Assembly (NCBI RefSeq): GCF_014633365.1
Contig: NC_068346.1
Coordinates: forward strand, 16,947,030 to 17,011,029
From: Diospyros lotus
Taxonomy: Eukaryota > Streptophyta > Magnoliopsida > Ericales > Ebenaceae
Direction of reading: 5' to 3'
DNA length: 64,000 bases
Shown: piece by piece, positions 12,075 to 23,547 of the stretch
Position numbering within the stretch: position 1 is the first letter of the stretch
Layout: each line of letters begins with the position of its first letter
The notes under the pieces: model-generated
Seen by the model: only the letters and a program-made list of their open reading frames with translations
Database searches by the model: none
What the model was told of the DNA's origin: nothing
Made by a program: the position numbers and the translations under genes

Positions 12075-12722
12075 ACCTTCACTAGCTTTACCTTAATCCC
12101 CCGAAGATGAACTATATAGCCTAGGAATTTTCCTACAGAAACTCCAAAAGCACATTTGATGGGATTAAGCTTTACATGAAACTTACGAAGAGTTTGAAAA
12201 CATTCTTCCAAGTTGGCTGGATGATGTTCGGCAACGAGGTTTTTCACCAACATGTTGTCCACATAAGCCTCCATATTTCGACCCAGCTAATGTTGAAAAA
12301 GCTTATTCACCAGACACTAGTAAGTGGCCCCAGCATTCTTCAACCCGAACAGCATTACTGTGTAACAATAGATAGCTTTATTAGTAATGAACACCGTTTT
12401 TTCCTGATCTTCGGGGTGTAACGGAATCTAGTGATATCCCTGAAAGGCATCTAAAAAACTCATCAGTAAACACATAGCCGTTCCATCCATTAAGGCATCT
12501 ATCCGAGGAAGGGGGTAACTATCCTTCGGGCAAGCCTTGTTAAGATTAGTGACATCGATGCAAAACCTCCACTTTCCCTCTCCCTTGGGCACCAACACCA
12601 CATTAGCCAACCATTCGGGATAATCTACTTCCCAAATGTATTTTGCCTCCATCAGCTTCTCCACTTCTACCTCAATCACTTTGGCTCTTTCAGGGGCAAA
12701 ATTTTGCTTCTTCTGCTTTACA
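12075..12722 (-). pseudogene. Reverse transcriptase of Tat-type pol, catalytic Asp changed
   Basis: The minus strand reads VIEVEVEKLMEAKYIWEVDY, then WRFCIDVTNLNKACPKDSY, then PLPRIDAL, then after a frame break FGLKNAGATYQ and MEAYVDNMLVKN. These are the standard blocks of a Ty3/gypsy reverse transcriptase. The catalytic YVDD box reads YVDN, so the second Asp is lost. Stops and a frame change between 12274 and 12428 also break the gene. It continues into the RNase H at 10899 after the nested LTR. Confidence 0.88.
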
Positions 12723-13121
12723 GGTCAGAAACCCGAACGTATTCTCAACCTGTGAGTCATGACCTTCGGGTCAACCCCCGACATGTATTGAGTTGTCCAT
12801 GCAAAAACATCTGCATACTACCGCATGAGGGCTAAGATTTTACCCCTTATGGGGTCCTTCAGCTCAACACTTATCTTTATACACTAGTTGGGATGGTCCT
12901 CATTCAGAGGTACCTCCTCAAGCTTATCCACTAGCTCTGCCATCTTCGAATCCTCTAACCCCTCAAATAAGAAACTAACGACTGGTGGAAGTCCCCCCGC
13001 TTTTTCTCCAACCAAGTTCGTTTTATGACCAGAAGTCTCTCCATGCCCTTGATTTTCCTCTATCTCTCTTCACGGGGTCTCAACACCCCACGCCACGCCT
13101 ATGGACGCCATGTAACATTCC

Positions 13122-13664
13122 CTAGCTAAACGCAAATCTCCTCGTACTTCTCCTAGCTTTGGGGAACTTCACCATCATGTGATATGTGCTAGGAATAGCC
13201 TGAAAAGCATTAAGACCTGACCTTCCCAAAATCATGTTATAAGCCGTAGGCACGTCCGCTACCAAAATGTCCAGCATGACCTGGAAGGCTCGGGAACCCT
13301 TTCCTAGGACCAGCGGAAGCTGAATAACTCCATCAAAATGCACTGCTTCACCGTCAAATCCTATCAAGGGGACACGGTCCGGCCTCAATTGCTTCATCTG
13401 GTACCCCATGCCCAAGAAGGCTTGCCTGTATAAGATCTTCGAAGAACTACCTGGATCTACTAGGATTCGCCAAAGCTCCCACTTTCCAGCCTTAGCTGTT
13501 ATCACCAGTGGATCATTTCGGTTAGGATACCCCAGGAGGTCATTATCTGAGAAAGAGATCACCTCCCCTCTCCTCGACCTCTTTATCCCCAAAGTTTGGA
13601 CCGCTACCAAATCCTCCTCGCACCTCACGCCCGGGACTTCCCTTGCTGCGAGTATATGGAACAC
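13122..13664 (-). pseudogene. Aspartic protease region of Tat-type element
   Basis: A 180-codon open stretch on the minus strand contains ILVDPGSSSKILY, the retropepsin active-site region, followed by LPLVLGKGS and YNMILGRSGLNAFQAIPST. That last block (ILGR..LN....I.ST) is typical of gypsy proteases downstream of the active Asp. It sits between gag and reverse transcriptase, as expected. The core is intact, but flanking frames are broken. Confidence 0.85.
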
Positions 13665-13739
13665 TAGGGGTTGTGGATGATCTTCTCCCGCTTGCAGTGG
13701 TCTCTCCCTCCGGGGTGAATTTCGATCGCAATCTCACTC

Positions 13740-15128
13740 CTCAGCTCGGTCCCGCCGAGGAGAAGAACTCAGCGAATGCTGCTCTCACCTCTTTTGGGGA
13801 TCTACTTCCCTAGTTATAAAATTCCTAAGGAAACCCTAATTAATGAGCTCTTAAATCTCTTCTTTTAACTGGTGACATTCCTCCGTATCGTGGCCATGAT
13901 CCCAGTGAAAGCGACAATATTTATTCTTGTTCCTCTTTTTGGATGGTGCCCTCATAGGCAGTGGTTTCTTCAAATATTCCTTGCCCTCAATAGGAGCAAG
14001 GATCTCCACTCTAGGAGCATTCAGGGGAGTAAACCCACTCGATTCCCACTGAGGATAGGGCTTCTCTTTGCGATCCTCCCTTCTACCTTCACTTTTATAC
14101 TCTTCGAAATGTTTTTTTTTTTTCTCATTCTTCTCAGTGTATTCGACTCTTTTCGCCTACATAACTTCTTTAGCATTGATATACTTCGTTGCCCGACCAA
14201 GAATATCTGTAAATGTGAGCAGGGGAGTTTTGGCCAATGACTGAGCAAAAGGGTCGGGCCTTAGGGCAATCTGAAATGCCACCATTGCGACACTATGGTC
14301 GAAGTTCTCAATGCTCAAGGCCTCCATATTAAACATTGAGACAAAATCCTTCAAGGATTCTTCCTAGTTCTGCTTTAGGCTGATGAGAGCCATAGTAGAT
14401 CTCCAATGCCTCCAAAGAGAGGTAAAATGGGCCAAAAAACTATTCCGAAGCTGTGCGGAGTTGGCTATTAAGTGATGGGTCAAATTTGAGTAACAGGCGT
14501 GCGCATGCCCTTCTAGTGTAGCCAGGAAGACTCTATACCACATTGCATCGGACGCGTCCTGCACCATCATATGAGAGGTGAAGAGATCTAGGTGATCCAT
14601 TGGGTTAGTAATTCCCGCATAGGGCTTGATAATCAGAATACGAAGACGCTCGGGTGGCACCATAGCCATAATCTCCAAACTAAGAAGCTGGTTTGCAGCC
14701 ATGCCACATGACTCTCCCTGCTTTGGTTTCAATGCCGCAATCTCCTTCTCCAACTGATGCAGCCTTCTTTCTTGCTACTGCGCGTACGACATACTAGAAG
14801 ATTCTTCAGCTTCACCAGGCCCCTCTTCTTGTCCCCATCCTCGAGGTTCCACCTCACGTTGGCAAGATCCGTCCTCCAGATGGGGTTCCTGCCTTCCCCC
14901 CATTTGAGAGTAGTGGGCTTGTTGCTGGTGCTGTTGATCTAGGAAGCCAATGAGTAGCTCCGTTAAATGCTTAACCTAATTCTCCAAAAGTGCAATACAA
15001 TCTGGAGGGGGAGAAGGATTGTCCGAGCTATGCTCTCTCCTCTGCTGACTCCGCGGAGGATTATTCTGGCTCGGTTCTGGGGCAAGGTTACCGTCAACAG
15101 CCCGAGATTGGTGTCTCCTTGTTGCCAT
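13740..15128 (-). pseudogene. Gag of the Tat-type element, with in-frame stops
   Basis: A continuous minus-strand frame starts at ATG 15126-15128 (MATRRHQSRAV) just downstream of the primer binding site. It runs through QLLSLEIMAMVPPERLRI and YAGITNPMDHLDLFTSHM (the capsid region of retrotransposon gag), then NMEALSIENFDHSVAM, then YCRFHWDHGHDTEEC near 13860-13925, a motif common in this group. Stops occur after LLEN, after SYAQ, after SLKQN and after KEVM. At least the first two look like CAG-to-TAG changes. It is a clear gag relic. Confidence 0.85.
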
Positions 15129-15191
15129 CAAAACTAAGAGAACTTGAACGTCAAGAAAATTGTACTGGGGAGACAGAAAGAAAATGCTTTA

Positions 15192-15210
15192 GCCCCGCGA
15201 TGGGCGCCAA
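15192..15210 (-). other. Primer binding site of Tat-type element
   Basis: Immediately inside the LTR the minus strand reads TGGCGCCCATCGCGGGGCT. TGGCGCC followed by a G-rich tail is the usual form of a tRNA primer binding site in Tat-type elements. I did not match it to a specific tRNA. Confidence 0.65.
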
Positions 15211-15211
15211 A

Positions 15212-15761
15212 TGATGATGCAGAGCCAATCACCCTCTTCTATCTCGGACCAAGTACTTGCAAAATGGAGTCGGGACTCGCTCCCCTATGATCTCTCTGAC
15301 GCTCGAGTCAGTTCATCGGGTTATCCAAGCTAAAATCTGTAGTTGAAAACTTAAGGAAAAGAGAAGAATCCCCCTTACCCCCTTGGGTTCCCTCTTTTTG
15401 ATCCTCTTGTCAAGATAAGAAATCCCTTTTCAAACTTTCGGGATCCGAATCCTGTCCTTTGCAAAGCCATGATTTTGATGGTATGGATATGGTAATCGAT
15501 TTTCGAGGGGCTCGGGATAATGCCTACCTCCATGATCTTCAGAATGACGGTTGAGGCCGAGGAATCCAGGGAATCTTCGTTGAGCAAAAAAGCTAAGATT
15601 CCTTGTCGAATAGTTGAGACGTATCTACCATGTGTCCATCCCGCACTTGGGCTAAATGGCAACCTTGGCTTGGTTCTCTGGCGAACACGTGTCTCTGCTT
15701 TTATTGGCTATTTTCCCAAGGTATTGGGGTAATTATGATCCCGAAGGCATTCCCTTCATCA
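15212..15761 (-). repeat. 5' LTR of the Tat-type element
   Basis: The segment runs from TGATGATGC to CCCTTCATCA on the plus strand, so its ends are the inverted pair TGATGA/TCATCA. It is about 550 bp and lies directly next to the primer binding site, which fixes its role as the 5' LTR of the minus-strand element. No partner 3' LTR remains in the window. Confidence 0.7.
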
Positions 15762-16185
15762 GTACAAAAATGAAAACAAAAAACAGATACGATACGAAAT
15801 AGAAATATGAAAAGACATTTTTCAAAAAAAGTAAGAAACAGAAATGCGAAAAATCATATAAATAAAAAAATAGATTTTTTTTGTAAATATAAATTTTAAT
15901 ATAAAAAATTATATATTAAGAATTAATATATAATATAAAAAAATTCCTATATTTTTAAATTATATAGTATAATAATATTTTTTCTATTTTAAACCTTTTT
16001 ATGGACAAAAATGCGTTTCCAAATATTTTTTTAATATTACAAAACAATTTCGAAATATTTTTAAAATTACAAGAATGGCCCAAAAATATATATATATATA
16101 TTTAATTTCTCAATGTTTCGATACAGTAAACATTTCAAAAAGGCAAAAACAGCAACCTCAAAGCATTTTCATACACCATAGAATG
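15762..16185. other. AT-rich spacer between two retrotransposons
   Basis: This is AT-rich sequence with a TA run near 16087-16101. No coding or transposon signal was recognised. Confidence 0.6.
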
Positions 16186-19100
16186 TGTAACGCCCCACTT
16201 TTTCAAATACACAACAACGTGAAATATTAGCAGACATCACCTATGGGCGTTATGGAAACCCTTACCAACGGAAGCATTTGGATCGAACCTGAAAGCTAAA
16301 TAAAGGGGTTTCCACTAGATTCCTTTATATGAATAGGAAACGCATACAGCTTTCAATAAACCAAAAAGACACAACTCACTACTTGTAGTTATAACTACAA
16401 CACATGCCCAAGCTAGCGAATAAACCCTCATCATGGCAACTTCCCCATACAACATTTGAAGTGCACCAATTGAGATATTACACCTATACAACCCTTAATA
16501 CAACTGTATGACACCCACACATTTAATACAAGCTCGATCATCCTAGCTGCTATTACAATACATCACTTGAATTACATAATGAAATAAAACCCCAAGCTAG
16601 CTACAAAGCCCAAAGCTAGCCAAGCACTACCTTTTTGCCGTTGCTCGAACTAGAGCCTGGAACACTTGGCACTTCTGAGAAACCTGGGACGTTGAATGTC
16701 CCAGGGCTATGAAATAATGCCATTATGAAATCCACCCCTATGGTAGCAATGCCAAGGTGTTGTAATCACCCACGCGGTCATCATAGTCACCCCTGGCTCA
16801 CCGTAAGAGCACGAGTTCTTCCATGATGGCCCAACAACTAGCCATAGTCACTAACATGAACATGATATATGACAAAGCAGAAGGAATATCCATAGCCAAT
16901 GGAAAGTATGACATGTAAGCCACGAAGGCATGATATGCAATCCATCATCCACACACAAGTGAATCAACAAATGCTCAAAGTGTCACAAACATACAAGAAT
17001 CACTCACCTTGTCGGTTACCTTAGGAAGCACGGTTTACAATGAGCGGAATGGGTTTTCTCGCAGTTTTTCTTACTACTTGGCACGAACTTCAAGAAAGAC
17101 TCAAAAATTCTGTCAAGGCTTATTCTCCCTCGACTTTCTCCCTTCTTTTCGACAGCATTTCCTCCCTCAAACTCCCTTCCTTTTCCTCCTTACTTGGTAC
17201 CCAAAATGAATAACCCCAAAGCCTTTATTTATAGGAAACTTCAGCGAATCAAATCGCGCCACGTGTCGCGTCATCATTCTATCCATAAGCATCCAATTAA
17301 AATATGCCACGTGTCGCTAGGGATTTGTGCCTCCACATATTTAATTAGATTTTCAAGATTCCCCATCATTACATCCCACATGGTAAATTACATTTTCTAC
17401 ATTTCCCATCATTACAACTACATCCCACACGATTAATTGTATTTTTCACATTTCTCATCATTACACTTCAAATCCTATCTCCAAGTGGCCAATGAATGCT
17501 TGCCACATGTCCTTAGGGATAAGGTTTGGAGATTTTTGCAAACTTGGAAGCTAAGTAAGCTTTTCCTTAGCCAATCACGCAATGCCACCTCAAAGGGTCA
17601 TTATGAGCCATCATGTGACCTTATCTTATCTTCCAAGTGGCCAATGGTTGATTGCCATGTGTCATTGAAGATAAGGTTTCATCATTTCTCCCATGTGCAT
17701 CTAACCCAAATGCACCACTCGTCTCTTAATTGAATTTAATAGAGTTTGGAATCCAAAGCTCTATTTGATTTGAATTTGAAATCCATGATACCTTGAAGAG
17801 ATATTCTTAAGGTTTCAAGAACTACACCTTGACCCAAACTTTTCAGATAATTTGCACTTAGACCCTTGTAACTTGGTCCCCGAGCCATTTTTAATTGCAC
17901 TTTTTGGTTCCTGAAAAATGGATAAATTACACTTAGCACCCTAAGATTTTAGGTAAATTATACTTTTACCCAAACTTCAGTATTTAGGATTTTTGTAACG
18001 CCCCGCTCCCACCTACAGGTGTTACTCACAAATAGCTAACTTACTATTCACACGCTAGGGAAAAGATGAAGAGATGGCTACGTTTCAATGGGAAACGTCC
18101 TAGATGGGAACTAGGCTTTGCCCTCTCTTCGCTCCACTCGAGGGTCCGGGAATTATCAAAACGATCCATTAAAACCCGAAACCTCACAATCGTCACCCCT
18201 TCTCAAGCTCTTTAATGAAGAGCTAAGGGTGACCTCCCAGGATCGAAAGAAATAAACTAACTCCATGCTTCACATAAATTATGGCATAATGCCTTAATTG
18301 TAAGAAAGTAATTTTTCTTTTTCTTTGCCCCAACCATTAACCCATTTATCTCACTTCCAATTCCTTTGGAAAATATTTGGATTAATATTTCTTTGGAAAA
18401 ATTTAAATAAATTTTCCTTATTAAATCTCCATTGATTTTCCCTTTAATTATTTCAAAATACCATAATTTTCCAACCATTAGAAAATTAATTCTTTTGAAA
18501 TACAAACCTTAAGGCATCCTTATCCAATTTCAAAATTTAAGGAAAATACTTCATTATTTTAATTTCCCAAAATATAGAAATTTTTCCACAATTGTCTCAA
18601 ATTCATATTAATTTAAAAATTAATTTGGAGGCTAAAATACTCCTTTATTTATTTATTTAAATATAATTTATTTCAAAATTTCCAAATATACATAATATAT
18701 ATTTAAATAAACAGAAATAAAATAAAATTAAAATAAAAAAAAATCCCACAGCAACAGCAGGGGGGCTTGCGGCAGCCAGCCGCGCCCCCCAGTGCGGGTC
18801 GCGCGCGCTAGCCGCCAGCTACGGGCGCGCACGCGCACGCCGTGCGCGGCCGCACCCTGGCACCAGCACACTGCCACCTACCTTTTTTATTAAAAAATAT
18901 ATATATTTTTTTTTTAAACTCAAATTTTTCAGAATGCTTTTTCACATCAAATGGCTTCCAAAACATTCAAGTTTGCCACTTTACAACCATATTAAGCATT
19001 CATTACATATTTAACAAAATAAATACCACATTTCTTACTAAACCCACAAAATACATACACTTCACATGCATTTCCCATTTCTTCATTACCTTCAACCTTG

Positions 19101-20831
19101 TAAAACTCCATTTCCCTTAGATGATTCTCCACCTACATAGAGGTCAAAGGACCTTATGAGCCAATGCTCAGTAAGGGTGCTATGCAAATGTAAATGAAGT
19201 ATGAGAAACATAACATGTAATGCAAATGCAATGCATATTAAGGGTAGTTCTCCATGCCCTCATAACCACTTAGGTTAAGGCACCAACCAACCCCTCACTC
19301 CCATCACAAGTCCTCCTTATGGCCATAGGATTAATAGGTCCACTAGGGCACAAAACATGCAAAGAACCATCACATGCAACTCATACAAACCATGTACAAA
19401 TGCAAGCAAAACCCCACCACTTGGGGCTATCCCTTACCTTGTTTTCTTTGAAGCTTCAACACTTCCACAAGCCAAGAATCTCTCTTAGACTTTAATCACC
19501 CTTAAAGAAAAATAATAAAGGAATTTTTAGCTCTTATACACAAAAACTAAGGCTATTTCATGAGAGGGAAAGAAGGCTTACCTCTCTTGCCTTTCTTCTT
19601 CCTTCTCCCAACCTTAGCTCTTCTTGCTTTCTTTCTCTTCACAAATGGGAAAAACCTTGAACTAAATTCTCAATTCCTTATTTATAGAGCTTTTCTACTC
19701 AATCCATGCCAAATTTCAATATTACATCTTAGCCATTGATTTTTTCTTTAATTCAAGAGACTCAATCTCAACTCTCCAACACAAGCACAATCCTTGTGCT
19801 TCTCTTAATCTCCAATCTTAGCCATTGATTTTAAGAGAACTCATCTCTAGTCTCTAAAGAAACACAATCCAAGAGACTTAGTCTCTTTAGATCTCAACCT
19901 TTGATTTTATTTGGAGATTAAATCCTCAACCATTGGATCAATCTCTAATTCCCATAATTCTCCCATTTTCACAATTAATAAATAATGACTAATTTCAAGA
20001 TTGACTAATTTCTCCATTTTCTATTTAATTTAAATCCAAAACTTTTCAAGCAATTAATGGAGACTAAAAATAATTTCTTTTTGATTTAAATTTAAAGGCT
20101 CTTGAAAGACATAATCCATTTACTTTAGCATTTATTTAAATCTACCATTTTCCCACATAAATGCTTGACTATTTTCCATTTAATATGGAATTTCTTTTAA
20201 TTCTCTCCATAATGGCTCTCATTAATGCTTGAGAGACTAATTTCTTTTCTTTTTGCATTTCTTTAAATCCCACTCTTGTTTCATAAGATCATGCCAAGTG
20301 TCACCAATTACACTTAATAAAATTATTTCTTATTCCCCAAATTTAATTAAATCCCAATCCATGAGATTTTGCCAAGTGTCACAAATCTAATCATACTTGG
20401 CTTCCATTTCAATTTCCTAATTATCCATACACTTAATCAAGAATTAAATTCTCCAAAAAAAAATCAATTCTCCAATATAAATAATTTCTCCAAAAAGAAT
20501 TTATCCTTTTTATGGGACGAAACTCCAAATTACCGTTTTGCCCCTTCTAAGGCATCCTATCTGTTATGTGCCTTCTCATTATTTCAAGGGTAAGTATGGA
20601 ATTCTCCATATACCAATATTCTCTTAATTGATAAAATTTATCATAACTTATCAAGGGTATTACACTTAATACCGATTACACCGGGTGTTACAATTTTTCC
20701 ACTGGTTCAGAAACTGAACATTTGTCTCAAGGCTTCTATAATCCCTTGAAAGGACCTATTTCCCCAAGTATTAGAATCTAATAACCTCAGGTATTACATC
20801 ATATTTGAGTTTGAAAATCTGGGGTATTTCA
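16186..20831 (-). repeat. 3' LTR of the chromovirus-like element, split by a nested LTR
   Basis: The LTR sequence occupies 16186-17993 and 20698-20831, about 1.94 kb once the insertion and one duplication are removed. It matches the right LTR along its length with scattered substitutions and lacks about 80 bp present there near 24080-24160. A minus-strand TATA (TATAAATAAAG) lies at 17223-17234, with two CACGTGTC motifs upstream at 17260 and 17308. It is the downstream LTR because the polypurine tract adjoins it. Confidence 0.88.
17994..20692 (-). mobile_element. Solo LTR nested inside the 3' LTR
   Basis: It begins TGTAACGCCCCGCTCC and ends ACCGGGTGTTACA, and is flanked by a perfect ATTTT duplication (17989-17993 and 20693-20697). 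The sequence on each side joins exactly as in the intact LTR at 23548-25568 (TATTTA.GATTTT.CCACTGG). It is 2699 bp with no coding frame. A minus-strand TATA (CTATAAATAAGG) lies at 19677-19687. It looks like a relative of the LTRs around it, sharing the TGTAACGCCCC terminus. A sharply GC-rich patch sits at about 18756-18866. Confidence 0.88.
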
Positions 20832-20845
20832 TCCTCCCCCCCTTA
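20832..20845 (-). other. Polypurine tract
   Basis: The minus strand reads AAGGGGGGGGAGGA directly before the LTR start TGAAATACC. This is the second-strand priming site of an LTR retrotransposon and fixes the element orientation. Confidence 0.8.
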
Positions 20846-23533
20846 AAAATAAATTTCGTCCTCGAAATTCCACTTCATTCTTTAAGATTATGGTGTCCCT
20901 ATAACACCTTCCTCAAGAGATATCATCTCACTCCTCAAGACTCACATTAGGATGGACAATGCACTCAATTTGGTGTGACTTATCCAACATGGTTTCCCCA
21001 ACTTCAGGCCTTAAGCTCCTGAATTCAACTTAGAAATCAAAGCATTTCATTAAAAAAAATGGCTTCAGTGTTTTTGACCCATTCCCAATTGACTCCCTTC
21101 ATAAGTCTTATCACGAACACTACTATTCTTGGGAATCCCTTTCTGAATAGATTGTCAATCTAAAAAGCTTTCTACCATCTACAGACAGTTAGGGATCAAA
21201 TCACAAAGCTCTGGTCCTTTGGAACTTGGATTCTAGTCCCAACATAACAGCCACGGTGTTGCCCAAACTTTGGCATATGACTGTCTCCGCAGTCCACTAA
21301 GTAGCTCTGACTCATGGGTCTCACACCCTTATCGCGAGCCAGCCCACAAGCCACACTGGTAATCAGTCACGAGCCTATCACTAGTCCTCTAACTTGGTCC
21401 TTAGGCTCAGATCCGCTGTTATAGGCCACACACCCATGGTGCTATTGTTAGGCTAGAGCCTCCTATCCCGTCTCCGAGAGTTGTAATTGACCCAGCTCCT
21501 ATCACTTCTAATACTTCTTTCAGTACCAGCCCAAATCTCCAAATCATGAGTAACACAACATTACTCACAATTTCCTTTCTACTGGAACCCATGCTCCCAA
21601 GTGTACTAGAGTGTATCTACTACCGCATCATCCAATATTTCAATAGGGCAAGATTCAAGATAATCAAACCGGAGCCAGCTGCTCATAACTATTGGGATGT
21701 ACAACTGTCTGCATACTAAACCGAAGGTCAGGTCGGTAACTAGAGTAAAATTTCCCTTCCCCAAAGGTCAAGTATGGGAACCACAATCCCATTGCTTGCT
21801 ATTACGGGAAAACACATTTCCTAAGCAAGCTCACAACACACCACATACCTACATCGGGGAAACATACCACTCACAGTTACGACCTACCCCGACCCACGTA
21901 TGCAACCACAGTTTCATCACCTTCCTCAAGCACAAACTTTCGAATCTCTAAGCCCACACAACATATCGTGTAGTAGTCACTCTCTTGGTACCTAGGTCTT
22001 TTCCTTCAGATCAATGACTTAGACCCATGATCCTAAGCTTTCTTTCATTTTCTCTCACAAAGGAAAATACTTAATTTTCAAAAGCTCTTTAAATCGTACC
22101 CACTCTATATTCAACGTACCTTGCCTTTTGGGATCTGGAAAAATTCTTATCATAGCTTTCCACCAATAGATCGCTTCATCAAAAGCATAAAGTGGAACAA
22201 ATGATCTTTTCCTTTTCACTTGGTTGCCGCTTTCAATCTTGCATTGCCTTAAATCACAGGGATTTGATAAACTTGGAGTTTCGAGAGTATTAAGGAAGAT
22301 GTCTCCCAAAATCACTCATGTCATTCAAGATTTTTGGCAGGGGTTTAATTTCATCAAGTGACTAGATTACTTACCCGTACCAAGTCCCGTCCTGTAAAAT
22401 AATTAGGCATCTCCCAAACGATTATTGCCTAGAATCCTCGAGATTCCAAATTTATCAACTCCTGCAAACTAACTATTAGTACGAGACTCTAATGAACCAT
22501 ATATGGGAATACTTCCAAATACAATTAGTTTCCCGAGACCTCAAATCCGTCAATTTCCTACAAACAGTTGTTGATAAGAAATTCTAACAATCCTCAAATC
22601 AAAGTACTTACTCGTTGGACTTTACCATAGTTATTGAAACAACATCAAATCCCATGTAACCCATCCTGTCACCAAAGCCCCAAATATTTAGTAACATCAA
22701 TTAAAACATCTCATTTTACTATTTTACCTTTTAGGATCCTCAAAACAACCATATAATCTATCATGTCACCAAGGAACCCTAAAGTTAGTTCCATCAGGTG
22801 TATCTCTTGAATCCCAAAATTTATGTAGAAAATAAAATAATCTTCCAAATAAACCCCCAAAATCCTCAAATTGACATAGTGTCTTCATGACCTTGATTCC
22901 ATACACTCCTCAAGTTTCAAGAATTCTCATAAATAATTTGTCTTACAAAATAACCTCTCGAAATCCTCGAGACCTAGGTCCACCAAGTTTTCGCAAAATA
23001 TTTATTAACAAAAATTTCTCATCTCCCAAAATGATCAAACGATCTCCTTACCACCCAATAGACCTCAAATAAACTCCCATATAAAGGGTTCTATCTTCCT
23101 TCAATAATTTAATTAGTCCTTCCCAAGATTTTTCAAATAACCCAATGCTTACTCGCGTCTTGTCCAATTTACGTACTCACCAGATCTTGTTATCCTTAAC
23201 CGGGATAACCTCAAACAATGAGTAGCCTATCATGTCACCAAAACTCAAAGATCAGTAACAGGAGAACATCACACAATGCTATTTACGTTTACCCGCATTT
23301 ATACACGTATATAGACTCCTTATTTCACTATTTTGTCCATCCAAGTACATCTACATGCAATCCTTTACCTCGAAAACCAAAAATCATTCTTCCTTGGTTT
23401 CGAATTCTATTCCTGTCATAGATCAAAACATCCTCAAAGTTAGTCAACTCAAATCTAAATCAAAACCACAAAATCTCCACAACTCAAAGTATCCTCTAGA
23501 TTAATCATTCATACTTAAAAACCATATATTCTA
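20846..23533 (-). other. Reduced interior of the chromovirus-like element
   Basis: About 2.7 kb separates the polypurine tract from the primer site, far less than the 5 kb or more needed for gag and pol. Apart from the gag fragment at 22055-22315, no protease, reverse transcriptase or integrase motif was seen on either strand. The rest is non-coding and probably deleted or scrambled. Confidence 0.6.
22055..22315 (-). pseudogene. Gag fragment of the chromovirus-like element
   Basis: An 86-codon minus-strand stretch contains LYAFDEAIYWWKAMIRIF and EWVRFKELLKIKYFPL. The WW motif and a closing F..K.L..KYFP match the capsid segment of Ty3/gypsy gag (retrotransposon gag family). It lies 1.2 kb inside the primer binding site, where gag belongs. 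No further gag or pol follows in frame. Confidence 0.7.
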
Positions 23534-23545
23534 GCTCTGATACCA
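23534..23545 (-). other. Primer binding site (initiator Met tRNA)
   Basis: The minus strand reads TGGTATCAGAGC two bases inside the LTR end. This is the standard plant initiator-Met tRNA primer site of LTR retrotransposons. Confidence 0.9.
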
Positions 23546-23547
23546 AT

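Larger units (their letters stand above)
7894..15761 (-). mobile_element. Decayed Ty3/gypsy retrotransposon, Tat-type, interrupted and 3'-truncated
   Basis: Read on the minus strand the order is LTR (15761-15212), primer binding site (15210-15192), gag, protease, reverse transcriptase, RNase H, then a second RNase H-like domain. A second RNase H after the first is characteristic of the Tat lineage of Ty3/gypsy elements. The copy ends abruptly at about 7894 just after the second RNase H, so integrase and 3' LTR are missing. Two later LTRs (8530-10380 and 10905-12074) sit inside pol. The frame carries many in-frame stops, several consistent with C-to-T changes (CGA to TGA, CAG to TAG, CAA to TAA). 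It cannot make a working polyprotein. Confidence 0.85.
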
